Part shown: piece after piece, positions 53,290 through 62,136 of the stretch | Numbering within the stretch: position 1 is the first letter of the stretch | How the letters are laid out: every line of letters begins with the position of its first letter | Assembly (NCBI RefSeq): GCF_900102895.1 | Contig: NZ_FNGD01000004.1 | Coordinates: forward strand, 186,001 to 250,000 | Origin: Arthrobacter sp. ov407 | GTDB lineage: Bacteria; Actinomycetota; Actinomycetes; Actinomycetales; Micrococcaceae | Direction of reading: 5' to 3' | Length of the DNA: 64,000 bases | Program-made: the position numbers and the translations under genes | The notes under the pieces: generated by a model | Seen by the model: the letters and a program-made list of their open reading frames with translations, nothing else | Told to the model about the DNA's origin: nothing | Databases searched by the model: none

Positions 53290-54684
53290 CTAGAACTTCA
53301 CTGCTGCGGGGTCATCGCTCGACGCAGCCTCGGTGGCTGCGTCTTCGGAGGCGGCTTCTTCCTCAACGGACTCGGCGGCCGGGGCAGCCTCGTCGCCGGG
53401 GCGGACGAAATCGCTCAGGTCAACCTTGTTGCCCTCGGAGTCGGTAACCTCGGCCTGGCCCAAAACGACGGCCAGTGCCTTGCGGCGGCGGACCTCGGAA
53501 ACCATCATGGGAACCTGGCCGCTCTGATCGATGATCTGGGCGAACTGGTTCGGGTCCATGCCGTACTGGCTGGCGGTGGTGACGATGTAGTCGATCAGCT
53601 CGTTCTGGCTGACGTTGACTTCTTCCTTCTCGGCAATTGCGTCGAGGATGATCTCGTTCTGGAAGGCGCGCTCGGTGTTGGCCTTGACCTCGGCGCGGTG
53701 CTCCTCGGTGTCGTGCTCGCCTTCACCGTGGGCGTTTTCGGCGTTGAAGTGCTGCTCAAGCTGCTCTTCGACGATCGATGCCGGGACGGGAACCTCAACG
53801 AGCTCAACGAGCTTGTCCAGGACCTTGTCGCGGGCCTCGACGCCCTGCTCAACAACCTTGGACTCGGCGGCCTGCTTGGCGAGGTCCTCACGGAGTTCGG
53901 CCAGGGTGTCGAATTCGCTGGCGAGCTGGGCGAAGTCGTCGTCGGCGACGGGGAGCTCGCGCTCCTTGACGGCCTTGACAGTGACCTTCACCTGGGCGGA
54001 CTCGCCTGCGTGCTCGCCGCCGACCAGCGTGGTGTCGAAGATGGCGTCCTCGTCGGCGCTGAGGCCGGTGACGGCCTCGTCGAGGCCTTCGAGCATGGTG
54101 CCGGCGCCAACCTGGTAGGACAGGCCGGAGGCGGAGTCAACATCGGCGCCGTCGATCGAGGCTGCGATGTCGATCGTCAGGAAGTCGCCATCGGCGGCCG
54201 GACGGTCTACGGACTTCAGCGTGCCGAAGCGGCCGCGGAGCTCGTCCAGGGCCTTGTCGACGTCGGAGTCCGAAGACTCGGCGGCGGCGACCTCAACCTT
54301 GATGCCGGCGTACTCGGGCAGTTCGATCTCGGGGCGGATGTCAACCTCGGCGTGGAACTTGAGTTCGCCGTCGGTGGCGGACGGGTCCGGCACCTCGGTG
54401 ATCTCGACCTCGGGACGGCTCAGGGGACGGATGCCGGTTTCCTGCACGGCGGCCTGGTACCAGCCGTTGAGGCCTTCGTTGATGGCAGTCTCCAGGACGT
54501 AGCCGCGGCCAACGCGCTGGTCAATGAGCTTGGAGGGGACCTTGCCCTTGCGGAAACCCGGGACCTGGATCTGCGAAGCAACAGTCTTGTATGCCTCTGC
54601 GATGCTGGGCTTCAATTCCTCAAAGGGGACCTCAACATTGAGCTTGACCCGCGTGGGGGTGAGGTTCTCGACAGCGCTCTTCAC
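53290..54684 (-). CDS. tig: Trigger factor (ribosome-associated chaperone, peptidyl-prolyl isomerase)
   Basis: 464 aa. N-terminal ribosome-binding domain with signature [13 protein letters not shown], central FKBP-type PPIase domain, C-terminal helical arms, then an acidic Ala/Glu/Ser tail ([19 protein letters not shown]). GTG at 54684 follows AGGAG by 10 nt. Order tig-clpP1-clpP2-clpX is conserved widely. Confidence 0.97.
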   Translation of the reverse strand: MKSAVENLTPTRVKLNVEVPFEELKPSIAEAYKTVASQIQVPGFRKGKVPSKLIDQRVGRGYVLETAINEGLNGWYQAAVQETGIRPLSRPEVEITEVPDPSATDGELKFHAEVDIRPEIELPEYAGIKVEVAAAESSDSDVDKALDELRGRFGTLKSVDRPAADGDFLTIDIAASIDGADVDSASGLSYQVGAGTMLEGLDEAVTGLSADEDAIFDTTLVGGEHAGESAQVKVTVKAVKERELPVADDDFAQLASEFDTLAELREDLAKQAAESKVVEQGVEARDKVLDKLVELVEVPVPASIVEEQLEQHFNAENAHGEGEHDTEEHRAEVKANTERAFQNEIILDAIAEKEEVNVSQNELIDYIVTTASQYGMDPNQFAQIIDQSGQVPMMVSEVRRRKALAVVLGQAEVTDSEGNKVDLSDFVRPGDEAAPAAESVEEEAASEDAATEAASSDDPAAVKF

Positions 54685-54752
54685 AGTCTAAGTACTCCTG
54701 GTGTGGGGGGTATGGGGTTCTGCATTGCCACGTGCTGGCAGTGCTTGCAGAG

Positions 54753-54827
54753 TCGGGGTGACAGGATTTGAACCTGCGACTTCCTGCTCCCAAAGCAGGC
54801 GCTCTAGCCAAGCTGAGCTACACCCCG
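54753..54827 (-). tRNA. tRNA-Pro(TGG)
   Basis: Acceptor CGGGGTG/CACCCCG, anticodon stem CCTGC/GCAGG around TTTGGGA (anticodon TGG, Pro), T-loop GGTTCAAATCC. CCA is not encoded. It is on the minus strand ahead of tig and divergent from tRNA-Gly. Confidence 0.96.
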
Positions 54828-54957
54828 TAAGTGCACAGAACAGTCTACGGTCATACTGTGCCGATTTGCACATTTGACACCGGGGCCCTGAATTGGGTTT
54901 AGTTGTATCCGGCTTGAACAGCCGACCGGAAGTATGCTGGAATTCCAGCAAGATCCC

Positions 54958-55028
54958 GGGGACGTAGCTTAATGGTAAAGCCTCAGTCTTCCAAACTGAT
55001 TACGCGGGTTCGATTCCCGTCGTCCCCT
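54958..55028 (+). tRNA. tRNA-Gly(TCC)
   Basis: 71 nt, acceptor GGGGACG/CGTCCCC, anticodon loop CTTCCAA (anticodon TCC, Gly), T-loop GGTTCGATTCC. CCA not encoded (TCCG follows). A short D-arm TTAATGGTAA is normal for Gly. Confidence 0.95.
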
Positions 55029-55041
55029 CCGAAATATGACG

Positions 55042-55070
55042 AAAAAGCCCCTCTGCGGAGGGGCTTTTTT
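55042..55070 (+). terminator. Terminator of tRNA-Gly
   Basis: AAAAGCCCCTC-TGCG-GAGGGGCTTTTTT: 11-bp stem with A/T flanks, so it works for the tRNA and also for the convergent glycosylase gene ending at 55117. Confidence 0.92.
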
Positions 55071-55116
55071 GTGCCTGCTTCATGCCTTGTTCCTGCCTTG
55101 CGGCGAGTCTGGCGGA

Positions 55117-56061
55117 TCAGGCCTGCTGGCACTGCGGGCACCAGTACAGTTTCCGCGCACCCAACTCCGTGAGCGCCACGGGCGTGCCGCAGTCACGGCA
55201 GTCCAGCCCGTGCCGCCGGTAGACGAAATGTGACTCCTCCGGGGCGGGCAGAACGAGACGGGACGCGCCAGCCCCGGTCCCGTTCCAGTAGCGCGGCGGC
55301 GTCGTGATGATCCGGCCGTCCCGGACGCCGTCGGACATCATTGCCGCGGTGTCATCCCAGAGCCGGCGGGCCGCGGCCGATGACAGTTCGACCCCCGGCA
55401 GCCAGGGGTTGAGGCGCTGCCGGAACAGCAGTTCGGCACGGTAGACGTTCCCGACGCCGGCAATCACCTTTTGGTCCATGAGCAGGCCCGCGAGCGGTGT
55501 GCGTTTGGCCGCCACCGCGGCGGTGAATGCGTCCCGGTCGCCCGGCCGGTTGCGCAGCGGGTCCGGGCCAAGCCGCGCCAGCACGGACGCCGCCTCCGCT
55601 TCCGTGATCGCCTCGCACGTCGTCGCGCCGCGCAGATCCGCCCAGCCGTGCCGGCCCACCAGCCGGACGCGGACGGCGCCCACCGGTTCCGGCGGCCCTG
55701 CGTATGCAGACGACGCTGCGGCCACGACGTCGGCCGGCTCAGCCGCGCCGCCGTCGTCGTCGTAGAGCTCCCGCTCCCCCACCTTCCGGGGCGCACCGAT
55801 GCTGGACGCACCGCGGAAGCTGGCGTCGCCGCCGAAATTCCAGGCGCCATAGAGGCCCAGGTGGACATGCAGCAGCAGCCCGTGCTCGAACTCGAGGAAG
55901 AGGTGCTTCCCGTGCGCGGTCGCGGATGTCATGACGTGGCCGTCCAGCAGGGCGGCCCCGGGCGCGAACCGGCCCTGCGGGCTCGCGACTGTCAGCTTCT
56001 CGCCCGCGAAAACGTCACCGAACTGGCGCGCCAGCCGGTGGACCGAATGCCCTTCCGGCAC
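55117..56061 (-). CDS. Fpg/Nei family DNA glycosylase (Nei2-like endonuclease VIII)
   Basis: Removes oxidised pyrimidines or purines from DNA. 314 aa: N-terminal (M)PEGHSVHRLARQ (Pro nucleophile after Met, then Glu), HVHLGLYGAWNF, H2TH region VIAGVGNVYRAELLFR, and a C-terminal zinc finger with CRDC and CPQC. PEGHS rather than PELPEV indicates the Nei branch. GTG start at 56061 overlaps the rpiB stop TAG by its G. Confidence 0.93.
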   Translation of the reverse strand: MPEGHSVHRLARQFGDVFAGEKLTVASPQGRFAPGAALLDGHVMTSATAHGKHLFLEFEHGLLLHVHLGLYGAWNFGGDASFRGASSIGAPRKVGERELYDDDGGAAEPADVVAAASSAYAGPPEPVGAVRVRLVGRHGWADLRGATTCEAITEAEAASVLARLGPDPLRNRPGDRDAFTAAVAAKRTPLAGLLMDQKVIAGVGNVYRAELLFRQRLNPWLPGVELSSAAARRLWDDTAAMMSDGVRDGRIITTPPRYWNGTGAGASRLVLPAPEESHFVYRRHGLDCRDCGTPVALTELGARKLYWCPQCQQA

Positions 56062-56552
56062 TAGTCGATGACCTCGCCGGTGCGCTCGTACGTGGCGATC
56101 TTGCCGATCCGGCGGACATGGCGTTCGTCGTTGCTGAAGGGCTCCGCCAGGAAGGCCTCGATGATTTCAGTGGCCTCTTCGACGCTGTGCTGGCGGCCGC
56201 CGACGGCGACGACGTTGGCGTCGTTGTGTTCGCGGGCGAGCTGCGCCGTGGAGAGGTTCCACGCCAGCGCGGCGCGCACGCCCTTGACCTTGTTGGCGGC
56301 GATCTGTTCGCCGTTGCCGGAGCCGCCGAGGACGATGCCCAGGGCGTGGGTTCCGGCCTCCTGGTCCGCGACGACCGCGAGGGCGGCGTTGATGCAGAAC
56401 GACGGGTAGTCATCCAGGGCGTCGTAGGCCTTCGGTCCGTGGTCCACCACCTCGTAGCCCTTGGCGCTGAGGTGGCTGACCAGGTGGGCGCTGAGCTCCA
56501 TTCCGGCGTGGTCGGTGGCAATGTGCACGCGGGGGAAGTCAGAAATGGTCAC
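56061..56552 (-). CDS. rpiB: Ribose-5-phosphate isomerase B
   Basis: Interconverts ribose-5-P and ribulose-5-P. 163 aa with HIATDHAGMELSAHL, LGGSGNGEQIAANKVKGVRA and the NDANVVAVGGR stretch. GTG at 56552 is chosen from the position of homology; the frame is open from 56612. Coupled to the glycosylase gene by a 1-nt overlap. Confidence 0.94.
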   Translation of the reverse strand: MTISDFPRVHIATDHAGMELSAHLVSHLSAKGYEVVDHGPKAYDALDDYPSFCINAALAVVADQEAGTHALGIVLGGSGNGEQIAANKVKGVRAALAWNLSTAQLAREHNDANVVAVGGRQHSVEEATEIIEAFLAEPFSNDERHVRRIGKIATYERTGEVID

Positions 56553-56720
56553 GGCTGTTCCGTTCAGTTGCGGCGCCACGCGGCGGCCGGGGGCGGTTGG
56601 GGTCTGGTCCAAGCGTACTAGGCCGAGTCTTCCGGGACGGTGCTCTAGCTGGCCGGATCGAATCTATAACTGCATTCCTGGTACCTCGTATCTGCCGCGG
56701 TTTCGTCCTGCGGCCCGCTG

Positions 56721-57236
56721 CTAATCGCTGGCAGTACGCTCGGGGCCGAGGTCGCGGAGCATGACTAGCTCGCGCCGGCCACCCGGTAGCAGATCGCCGG
56801 GTTCATGGGACACGATAAAGCCGTTCCTTTCGTAGGTGCGTCGGGCTGCGCCGTTGTCCGGCATCACGGACAGGGTGAGCGTCGCCGCACCAGTGCTCAC
56901 CGCCCAACGCGCGATCGCCGTGATGAGCACAGTGGCGACACCGCGACCGCGAACGGCAAGGTCGACCCACATCGAGATGAGCTCGGCGCGGCTGTCGTTG
57001 TCCCCATCCGGGGTGCCAGTGGCGATGCCGACCGGAACGTTCCCGTCGTCATCGAAGGCCAGCAGATCGATCGCTCCCGGGATAGAAAGGCGCTCACGCC
57101 AGCGGTCCTCCGGCGCGTCTGCCCACTCTTGCAGGCGTGAGCCGAAAGCACCCGGCGCGTCGGTCAACGCCGCGAGCCGCACCGACCGCCAGGCTCGCCA
57201 GTCGTCGGCAGACATGGTTCGCAGCTCGATGGTCAT
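56721..57236 (-). CDS. GNAT family N-acetyltransferase
   Basis: 171 aa. Acetyl-CoA-binding core MWVDLAVRGRGVATVLI (RGRGVA variant of R/Q-x-x-G-x-G/A) and MPDNGAARRTYERNGF are characteristic. Acceptor substrate unknown. ATG at 57236; an apparent longer frame to 57797 runs antisense into the next gene and is not real. Possibly a recent arrival, since it does not join either neighbour operon. Confidence 0.88.
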   Translation of the reverse strand: MTIELRTMSADDWRAWRSVRLAALTDAPGAFGSRLQEWADAPEDRWRERLSIPGAIDLLAFDDDGNVPVGIATGTPDGDNDSRAELISMWVDLAVRGRGVATVLITAIARWAVSTGAATLTLSVMPDNGAARRTYERNGFIVSHEPGDLLPGGRRELVMLRDLGPERTASD

Positions 57237-57466
57237 GCCGATACCATACCGACTTGCGCGCCGGCGTGAGTCGCGAGGGTCACTGATGAGGAGGGCTTCG
57301 CGAGCGGGTCTGTTGCTCCTATTGAGTGTCAAGCGGCTTTTTCGAGGGTTTCCGCGGGCTGCAGGGCCGTCAAGAGCAGGCTTAGGCGTTAGGTGTTGAG
57401 ACCTCGCGATCGGCGGTCGAAGGCCGCGCGAGACAAACTCCACAGCCGTCGTATGACGCCGTCGAG

Positions 57467-58468
57467 TTACACGGCGGGGGTCCCGCCGTTCCGCCGTGCC
57501 CTGTCCGCCACCCGGGAAAGCGTTTGGGCAATGTTGTCCGCCGCGGTGGCGCTTCCGCCGCTCACCGCCAGCCGGCGCCCGTCCGAGCGGTCGATGACCA
57601 CCGCGGGGCCGCTGCCGACCAGCATCGCCGTGGTGTTGCCGTGGATCCGGTATCCCCAGCCGCCATAGTCCGCCGCAGTGACGTCCCTGGGCGTGGCGGC
57701 GTCGATGGCCGCGGCCGGTACATCCATGACCCGGACGAAGCCTGCCGCGTAGACGTGCAGGCCGCTGCGATCCACCCGGATCCGGGCCACCAGGCACGCG
57801 GCGGCCACCAGGGCCGCGGCCACCAGGAGGGCAGAGAGCCAGGGCACGGCAATGGTGAGAAGGGCTGCGGGCAGAAGCGTCGCGATGCCGAGCATGACGA
57901 AGATGGAGCTGCGGGCGTGGACCCAGAGGCTGACCCGGTCCCTGGCCAATTCCGGATCCTGTTCGCGCTCGAGGGCCTGGCGGACGGCGAGGTCGTCATC
58001 GACAGACCAGCGTTCGTCCGCCTTGAACACGCAACTCATGACGACGCCCAGGCCGAGGGCCGCCCCGCTGCCGAGGGCCAGGACCGAGGCGTCCACATGG
58101 GATTGCCGCGCATCGGGCAATCCCAACTGTCCCACGAGCACGGCGGCGAGGACGGTGGTGACGAAGAGGCTCATGGCCAGGCCGGCGCCCATCATGATGC
58201 GGCGCATCATCGCTGGGCGGGACAGGGGCACGGCCTGCAGCAACACGGCCCAGCCGATCACCACGATCAGCGAGGCACCTGCTCCCGTGACTGCGGTGAA
58301 CGGCGCGAAGTCGGCGGCACCGGCGCCGGTCCAGCGGATGGCCAGCGGCTCGGGCAGCTCCGAGCGCACCAGAAGCGCACACACCACGAATCCGGCCGCC
58401 AGCATCAGGGGGAAACCGATGGCAAAGCGCAGAGCCCTGGCATCGACTGAGTCACGGAACTTTCCCAT
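57467..58468 (-). CDS. DUF1648-like multi-pass membrane protein
   Basis: 333 aa. N-terminal helices with RWTGAGAADFAP, similar to the SdpI/DUF1648 (YhdP-like) motif where a short W-x-G sequence follows the first helix; six hydrophobic segments overall; a C-terminal soluble beta-rich domain (GWGYRIHGNTTAMLVGSGPAV fragment) resembling bacterial PH domains. Function unknown. Divergent from pepN with a 518-nt gap. Confidence 0.7.
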   Translation of the reverse strand: MGKFRDSVDARALRFAIGFPLMLAAGFVVCALLVRSELPEPLAIRWTGAGAADFAPFTAVTGAGASLIVVIGWAVLLQAVPLSRPAMMRRIMMGAGLAMSLFVTTVLAAVLVGQLGLPDARQSHVDASVLALGSGAALGLGVVMSCVFKADERWSVDDDLAVRQALEREQDPELARDRVSLWVHARSSIFVMLGIATLLPAALLTIAVPWLSALLVAAALVAAACLVARIRVDRSGLHVYAAGFVRVMDVPAAAIDAATPRDVTAADYGGWGYRIHGNTTAMLVGSGPAVVIDRSDGRRLAVSGGSATAADNIAQTLSRVADRARRNGGTPAV

Positions 58469-58565
58469 ACCCCAACGCTACCGCGGCCGCACCTTGAGGG
58501 ATCTGGGGAAGTGCGCGCAGGTCAGGAGGCCGAACGGGACGTCAACGTGCGAGCCCCACCGAGCA

Positions 58566-58620
58566 CTCACTTGACACGAATGGCCGCTAAGCACGGTGGC
58601 ATAGCGGCCATCTGCGGCGA
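58566..58620. repeat. Intergenic hairpin repeat, copy 1
   Basis: Begins CTCA...TGACACGAATGGCCGCTAAG and contains a stem ATGGCCGCTA (58580-58589)/TAGCGGCCAT (58602-58611), 12-nt loop. The first 25 nt match copy 2 almost exactly. In a 518-nt gap between divergent genes (58469-58986), so it is not simply a terminator. Confidence 0.8.
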
Positions 58621-58782
58621 ACCGGTGGAGAGTGTGCCGGCGCAGTTCCGGGAAGCACCCGGATCGAAGTTCAAGCGCACTCGGGCGAACCACACGCCCG
58701 GGTTCCGAACGTCCGTGCCCGAGATCCGCGGCTGAAGCCGACGCAACGCAGTGCCCGCCACGCCATGCCGCGCCGCCCCAAC

Positions 58783-58845
58783 CTCACTCATCTGACACGA
58801 ATGGCCGCTAAGGGCATCGGCTTAGCGGCCATCCGTGGCAAATCG
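58783..58845. repeat. Intergenic hairpin repeat, copy 2
   Basis: Same element about 217 nt from copy 1. Perfect 12-bp stem ATGGCCGCTAAG (58801-58812)/CTTAGCGGCCAT (58821-58832) around GGCATCGG, with CACG/CGTG extension. Loop differs from copy 1 but stems are conserved, suggesting selection for structure or recent duplication. Confidence 0.8.
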
Positions 58846-58912
58846 TGGGACTGGGTGCGGAGGCTTTGGCGCCGGACATTGTGATCGAGATATCTTGCCA
58901 TTGGCCGCTGAC

Positions 58913-58930
58913 GTGAAAGAATAATTTCAC
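58913..58930. promoter_or_regulatory. Dyad upstream of pepN, possible operator
   Basis: GTGAAA-N6-TTTCAC, a perfect 6-bp inverted repeat 56 nt ahead of pepN, overlapping AT-rich promoter-like sequence (TAATTT). Could be a regulator site. Confidence 0.35.
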
Positions 58931-58986
58931 AGTATCGCCGGCGGCTGCGGCCGGCCGGCAGTATCCATCTTCTTCTGGAGGCCCCT

Positions 58987-61551
58987 TTGCCCGGTATGAA
59001 CCTGACCCGCGCCGAAGCCCGCGAGCGCGCCACCCTGATCGACGTCGAATCCTACGAGGTCAGCCTGGACCTGACGCGCGGCGAGAAAGTCTTCGGGTCC
59101 ACCACGGCCGTGAAGTTCAGGGCCAAGCCCGGGTCCTCGACCTTTATCGACGCCGTAACCCACGCCGTGCACAGCGTGAGCCTGAACGGCCGCGAACTGG
59201 ACCCGGCCGAGGTCTCCGACGGCGTCCGGATCCAGCTCCCGGACCTGAAGGCCGAGAACCACCTGCTAGTGGTCGCCGACGCGCCCTACATGAACACCGG
59301 CGAAGGCCTGCACCGCTTTGTCGATCCGGTAGACAACGAGGTCTACCTGTACACCCAGTTCGAGGTCCCGGACTCGCGGCGCATGTTCGCCGTCTTCGAA
59401 CAGCCCGACCTCAAGGCCAGCTTCACCTTCACCGTCACCGCCCCCTCGCACTGGGACCTCGTGTCCAACTCCCCCACCCCGGTGCCCGTGGAGACCAGCC
59501 CCGGCGCTGACGGCGGCGCCCGCTCCGTCTGGGAGTTCACGCCCACTCCGCGGCTCTCCTCCTACGTCACCGCACTGATCGCCGGGCCGTACCAGTCGGT
59601 GCGCAGCGAGGTCACCTCGGCGGAAGGCCGGGTCACTCCGCTGGGCATCTTCGCCCGCAAGTCGCTCATGCAGTACCTCGATGCCGAAAACATCTTCGAG
59701 CTCACCCGGCAGGGTTTCGAATTCTTCGAGGCCCAGTTTGGCTGCCCCTACCCGTTCGAGAAGTACGACCAGCTCTTCGTGCCGGAGTTCAACGCCGGCG
59801 CCATGGAAAACGCCGGGGCCGTCACCATCCTGGAAGGCTACGTCTTCCGCGGCAAGGTCACGGACGCCCAGGTGGAACGCCGCGCCATCACCGTGCTGCA
59901 CGAGCTCGCGCACATGTGGTTCGGTGACCTCGTGACGATGCGCTGGTGGAACGACCTCTGGCTCAACGAGTCCTTCGCCGAATACATGTCCCACCTGGCC
60001 GCCGTGGAGAACACCGAGTTCGACCACGCCTGGACCACGTTCGCCTCCGTGGAGAAGTCCTGGGCGTACCGGCAGGACCAGCTGCCCACCACGCACCCGA
60101 TCTTTGCCGAAATCAACGACCTCCAGGACGTCGAGGTCAACTTCGACGGCATCACCTACGCCAAGGGCGCCTCGGTGCTGCGCCAGCTCGTCGCCTGGGT
60201 GGGCCCGGAGGAGTTCATGTCCGGGGTGCGTGAGTACTTCAGCAAGCACGCCTGGCAGAACACCGAGCTCAGCGACCTCATGGCCGAACTCGAGAAGGCC
60301 AGCGGCCGCGACCTCGAAAAGTGGGGCCAGCTCTGGCTGGAGACGGCCGGCGTCAACACCCTGACGCCGGAGATCTCGGCGGACGCGGACGGCACCATCG
60401 GCTCCTTCGCCATCGTGCAGTCGGCGATCGAGAGCGAGCCGACGCTGCGGCCGCACCGCCTCGCCGTCGGCTTCTACAACCTCAACGGCGCCGGCAAGCT
60501 GGAGCGCGTGCACCGGGAGGAGCTCGACGTCGACGGCGAGCGCACCGAGGTTCCGGCCCTGGCCGGCCTGGCCCAGCCTGACCTGATCCTGCTCAACGAC
60601 GACGACCTCGCCTATGCCAAGGTCCGCCTGGATCCGAAGTCCCTCGCCACCGCAACGGCCCACCTGAAGGACTTCAGCCAGAGCCTCCCGCGCACCCTCG
60701 TGTGGGGCTCGGCCTGGGACGCGGCGCGCGACGGCGAATCCCCGGCCCGCGGGTACGTGGACCTGATCCTGGCCAACATTGCCGAGGAATCCGATTCCTC
60801 CGTCATCCTGGTCCAGCTCCGGCAGCTCGCCACCACGCTTACCTTCTACGTGGCCGAAGAGCACAAGGAGGCCACCGCCGTGGCCGCGACCGACACGCTC
60901 TGGGACCTCGCCTCGGCCGTGCCGGGCGGCTCGGACGCCCAGCTGCAGTTCGTGAAGTCCTACGCCCTGCTGGCCCGCAGCGCCGGGCAGCTGGACACGG
61001 TGTCCGGGCTGCTGGACGGCTCACTCACCCTCGACGGGCTGAGCGTGGACCAGGACCTGCGCTGGGAGCTACTGACGGCCCTCGTGGCAGGCGGCCGCGC
61101 CGGACAGGAGCGGATCGACGAGGAACTGGCGCACGACAACACCTCCAACGGCCAGAACGCGGCGGCCCTGGCCAAGGCCGCCATCCCCACTCCGGAGGCC
61201 AAGGCCGAAGCCTGGGAATCGATTGTGGTCAAGGGCGATCTGTCCAACGCCCTGCAGGGCTCCGCGGTGGCCGGTTTTACCCGGGTCCTGGACACGTCCC
61301 TGCTGGAACCGTACGCCGAGAAGTACTTCGAGGCGGTCCCGGGCATCGTGGCCAACCGCACCCACGCGCTGGCCTCGCAGATCGTTGTCGGGCTCTACCC
61401 GGCCCAGCTGACCACGCAGGCCACGGTGGACCGCACGGATGAGTTCCTGGCCGCGCTGCCGGAGGACAGCTCGGCACTGCGCCGGATGATGCTGGAGAAC
61501 CGCGACGGCGTGGCCCGCTCCCTGCGGGCCCGCCAGGCCGACGTCGGCTAG
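58987..61551 (+). CDS. pepN: Aminopeptidase N (M1 family)
   Basis: Zinc metallo-aminopeptidase, 854 aa. GAMENAG substrate motif, zinc site HELAHMWFGDLVTM...NESFAEY (HExxH and the later Glu) and a C-terminal ERAP1-like helical domain. TTG at 58987 is preferred because GGAGG lies 5 nt ahead; an ATG at 58996 (MNLTRAEARE) is the alternative. Follows the repeat-containing gap and ends in a strong terminator. Confidence 0.96.
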   Translation: MPGMNLTRAEARERATLIDVESYEVSLDLTRGEKVFGSTTAVKFRAKPGSSTFIDAVTHAVHSVSLNGRELDPAEVSDGVRIQLPDLKAENHLLVVADAPYMNTGEGLHRFVDPVDNEVYLYTQFEVPDSRRMFAVFEQPDLKASFTFTVTAPSHWDLVSNSPTPVPVETSPGADGGARSVWEFTPTPRLSSYVTALIAGPYQSVRSEVTSAEGRVTPLGIFARKSLMQYLDAENIFELTRQGFEFFEAQFGCPYPFEKYDQLFVPEFNAGAMENAGAVTILEGYVFRGKVTDAQVERRAITVLHELAHMWFGDLVTMRWWNDLWLNESFAEYMSHLAAVENTEFDHAWTTFASVEKSWAYRQDQLPTTHPIFAEINDLQDVEVNFDGITYAKGASVLRQLVAWVGPEEFMSGVREYFSKHAWQNTELSDLMAELEKASGRDLEKWGQLWLETAGVNTLTPEISADADGTIGSFAIVQSAIESEPTLRPHRLAVGFYNLNGAGKLERVHREELDVDGERTEVPALAGLAQPDLILLNDDDLAYAKVRLDPKSLATATAHLKDFSQSLPRTLVWGSAWDAARDGESPARGYVDLILANIAEESDSSVILVQLRQLATTLTFYVAEEHKEATAVAATDTLWDLASAVPGGSDAQLQFVKSYALLARSAGQLDTVSGLLDGSLTLDGLSVDQDLRWELLTALVAGGRAGQERIDEELAHDNTSNGQNAAALAKAAIPTPEAKAEAWESIVVKGDLSNALQGSAVAGFTRVLDTSLLEPYAEKYFEAVPGIVANRTHALASQIVVGLYPAQLTTQATVDRTDEFLAALPEDSSALRRMMLENRDGVARSLRARQADVG

Positions 61552-61575
61552 GAGCCCCGCTCCCTCGGCAATCCT

Positions 61576-61613
61576 GGAACCCCGGCGCCGCCCCCGTGCG
61601 GCGCCGGGGTTCC
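61576..61613 (+). terminator. Terminator of pepN
   Basis: Perfect 16-bp stem (GGAACCCCGGCGCCGC with complement) around CCCCGT, 24 nt after the pepN stop, followed by GTCGTTCT. Confidence 0.85.
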
Positions 61614-61632
61614 GTCGTTCTAGACTGGCCGC

Positions 61633-62118
61633 ATGAGCCTTGACGAACACCGCTATGCGCTGACTGTCCGCTGGACCGGGAACCTCGGGGCCGGGACGTC
61701 CACGTACCGCGGGTATTCACGGGACCACGACGTCGAGATCCCCGGGCTGCCGGTGTTGCGCGGCTCGGCCGATCCGACCTTTCACGGGGACCGGCAGCGC
61801 TACAATCCCGAACAGCTGCTTTTGGCCGCGCTCTCGCAGTGCCACATGCTCTCCTTCCTGCATGTGGCCGTGAAGCACGGCGTGCTGGTGACGGCCTATG
61901 AGGACCGGGCAGAGGGCCTGATGCGGACAAACCGGGACGGCAGCGGGCAGTTCGAATCCGTCACGCTTAAGCCCAGGGTGACCGTGGCGGAACCGGCGGC
62001 CCCGGAGCTGCTGGAGGAGCTCCACGTCGAGGCCAACAAAGTCTGCTTCATCGCCCGCAGCGTCAATTTCCCGGTGCTGCACGAGCCCACGGCTGTGGTC
62101 GAGGGCCAGGCGGACTGA
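61633..62118 (+). CDS. OsmC family protein
   Basis: 161-aa thiol peroxidase-type protein. RYNPEQLLLAALSQCHMLSFLH carries the peroxidatic Cys and NKVCFIARSVNFPV the resolving Cys, as in OsmC/Ohr relatives. Likely reduces organic hydroperoxides. Begins 20 nt after the pepN terminator; convergent with the epimerase-like gene. Confidence 0.88.
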   Translation: MSLDEHRYALTVRWTGNLGAGTSTYRGYSRDHDVEIPGLPVLRGSADPTFHGDRQRYNPEQLLLAALSQCHMLSFLHVAVKHGVLVTAYEDRAEGLMRTNRDGSGQFESVTLKPRVTVAEPAAPELLEELHVEANKVCFIARSVNFPVLHEPTAVVEGQAD

Positions 62119-62136
62119 ACAGGTCAGCGGGCCCGG

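Noticed and set aside
53209..54771. 520-aa open frame on the plus strand
   Set aside because: Antisense shadow of tig; leucine/glycine/valine repeats are by-products of the acidic tig coding strand.
57237..57797. Upstream extension of the GNAT frame
   Set aside because: Overlaps the opposite end of the DUF1648-like gene on the same strand in another frame and has no similarity; ATG at 57236 fits the GNAT fold.
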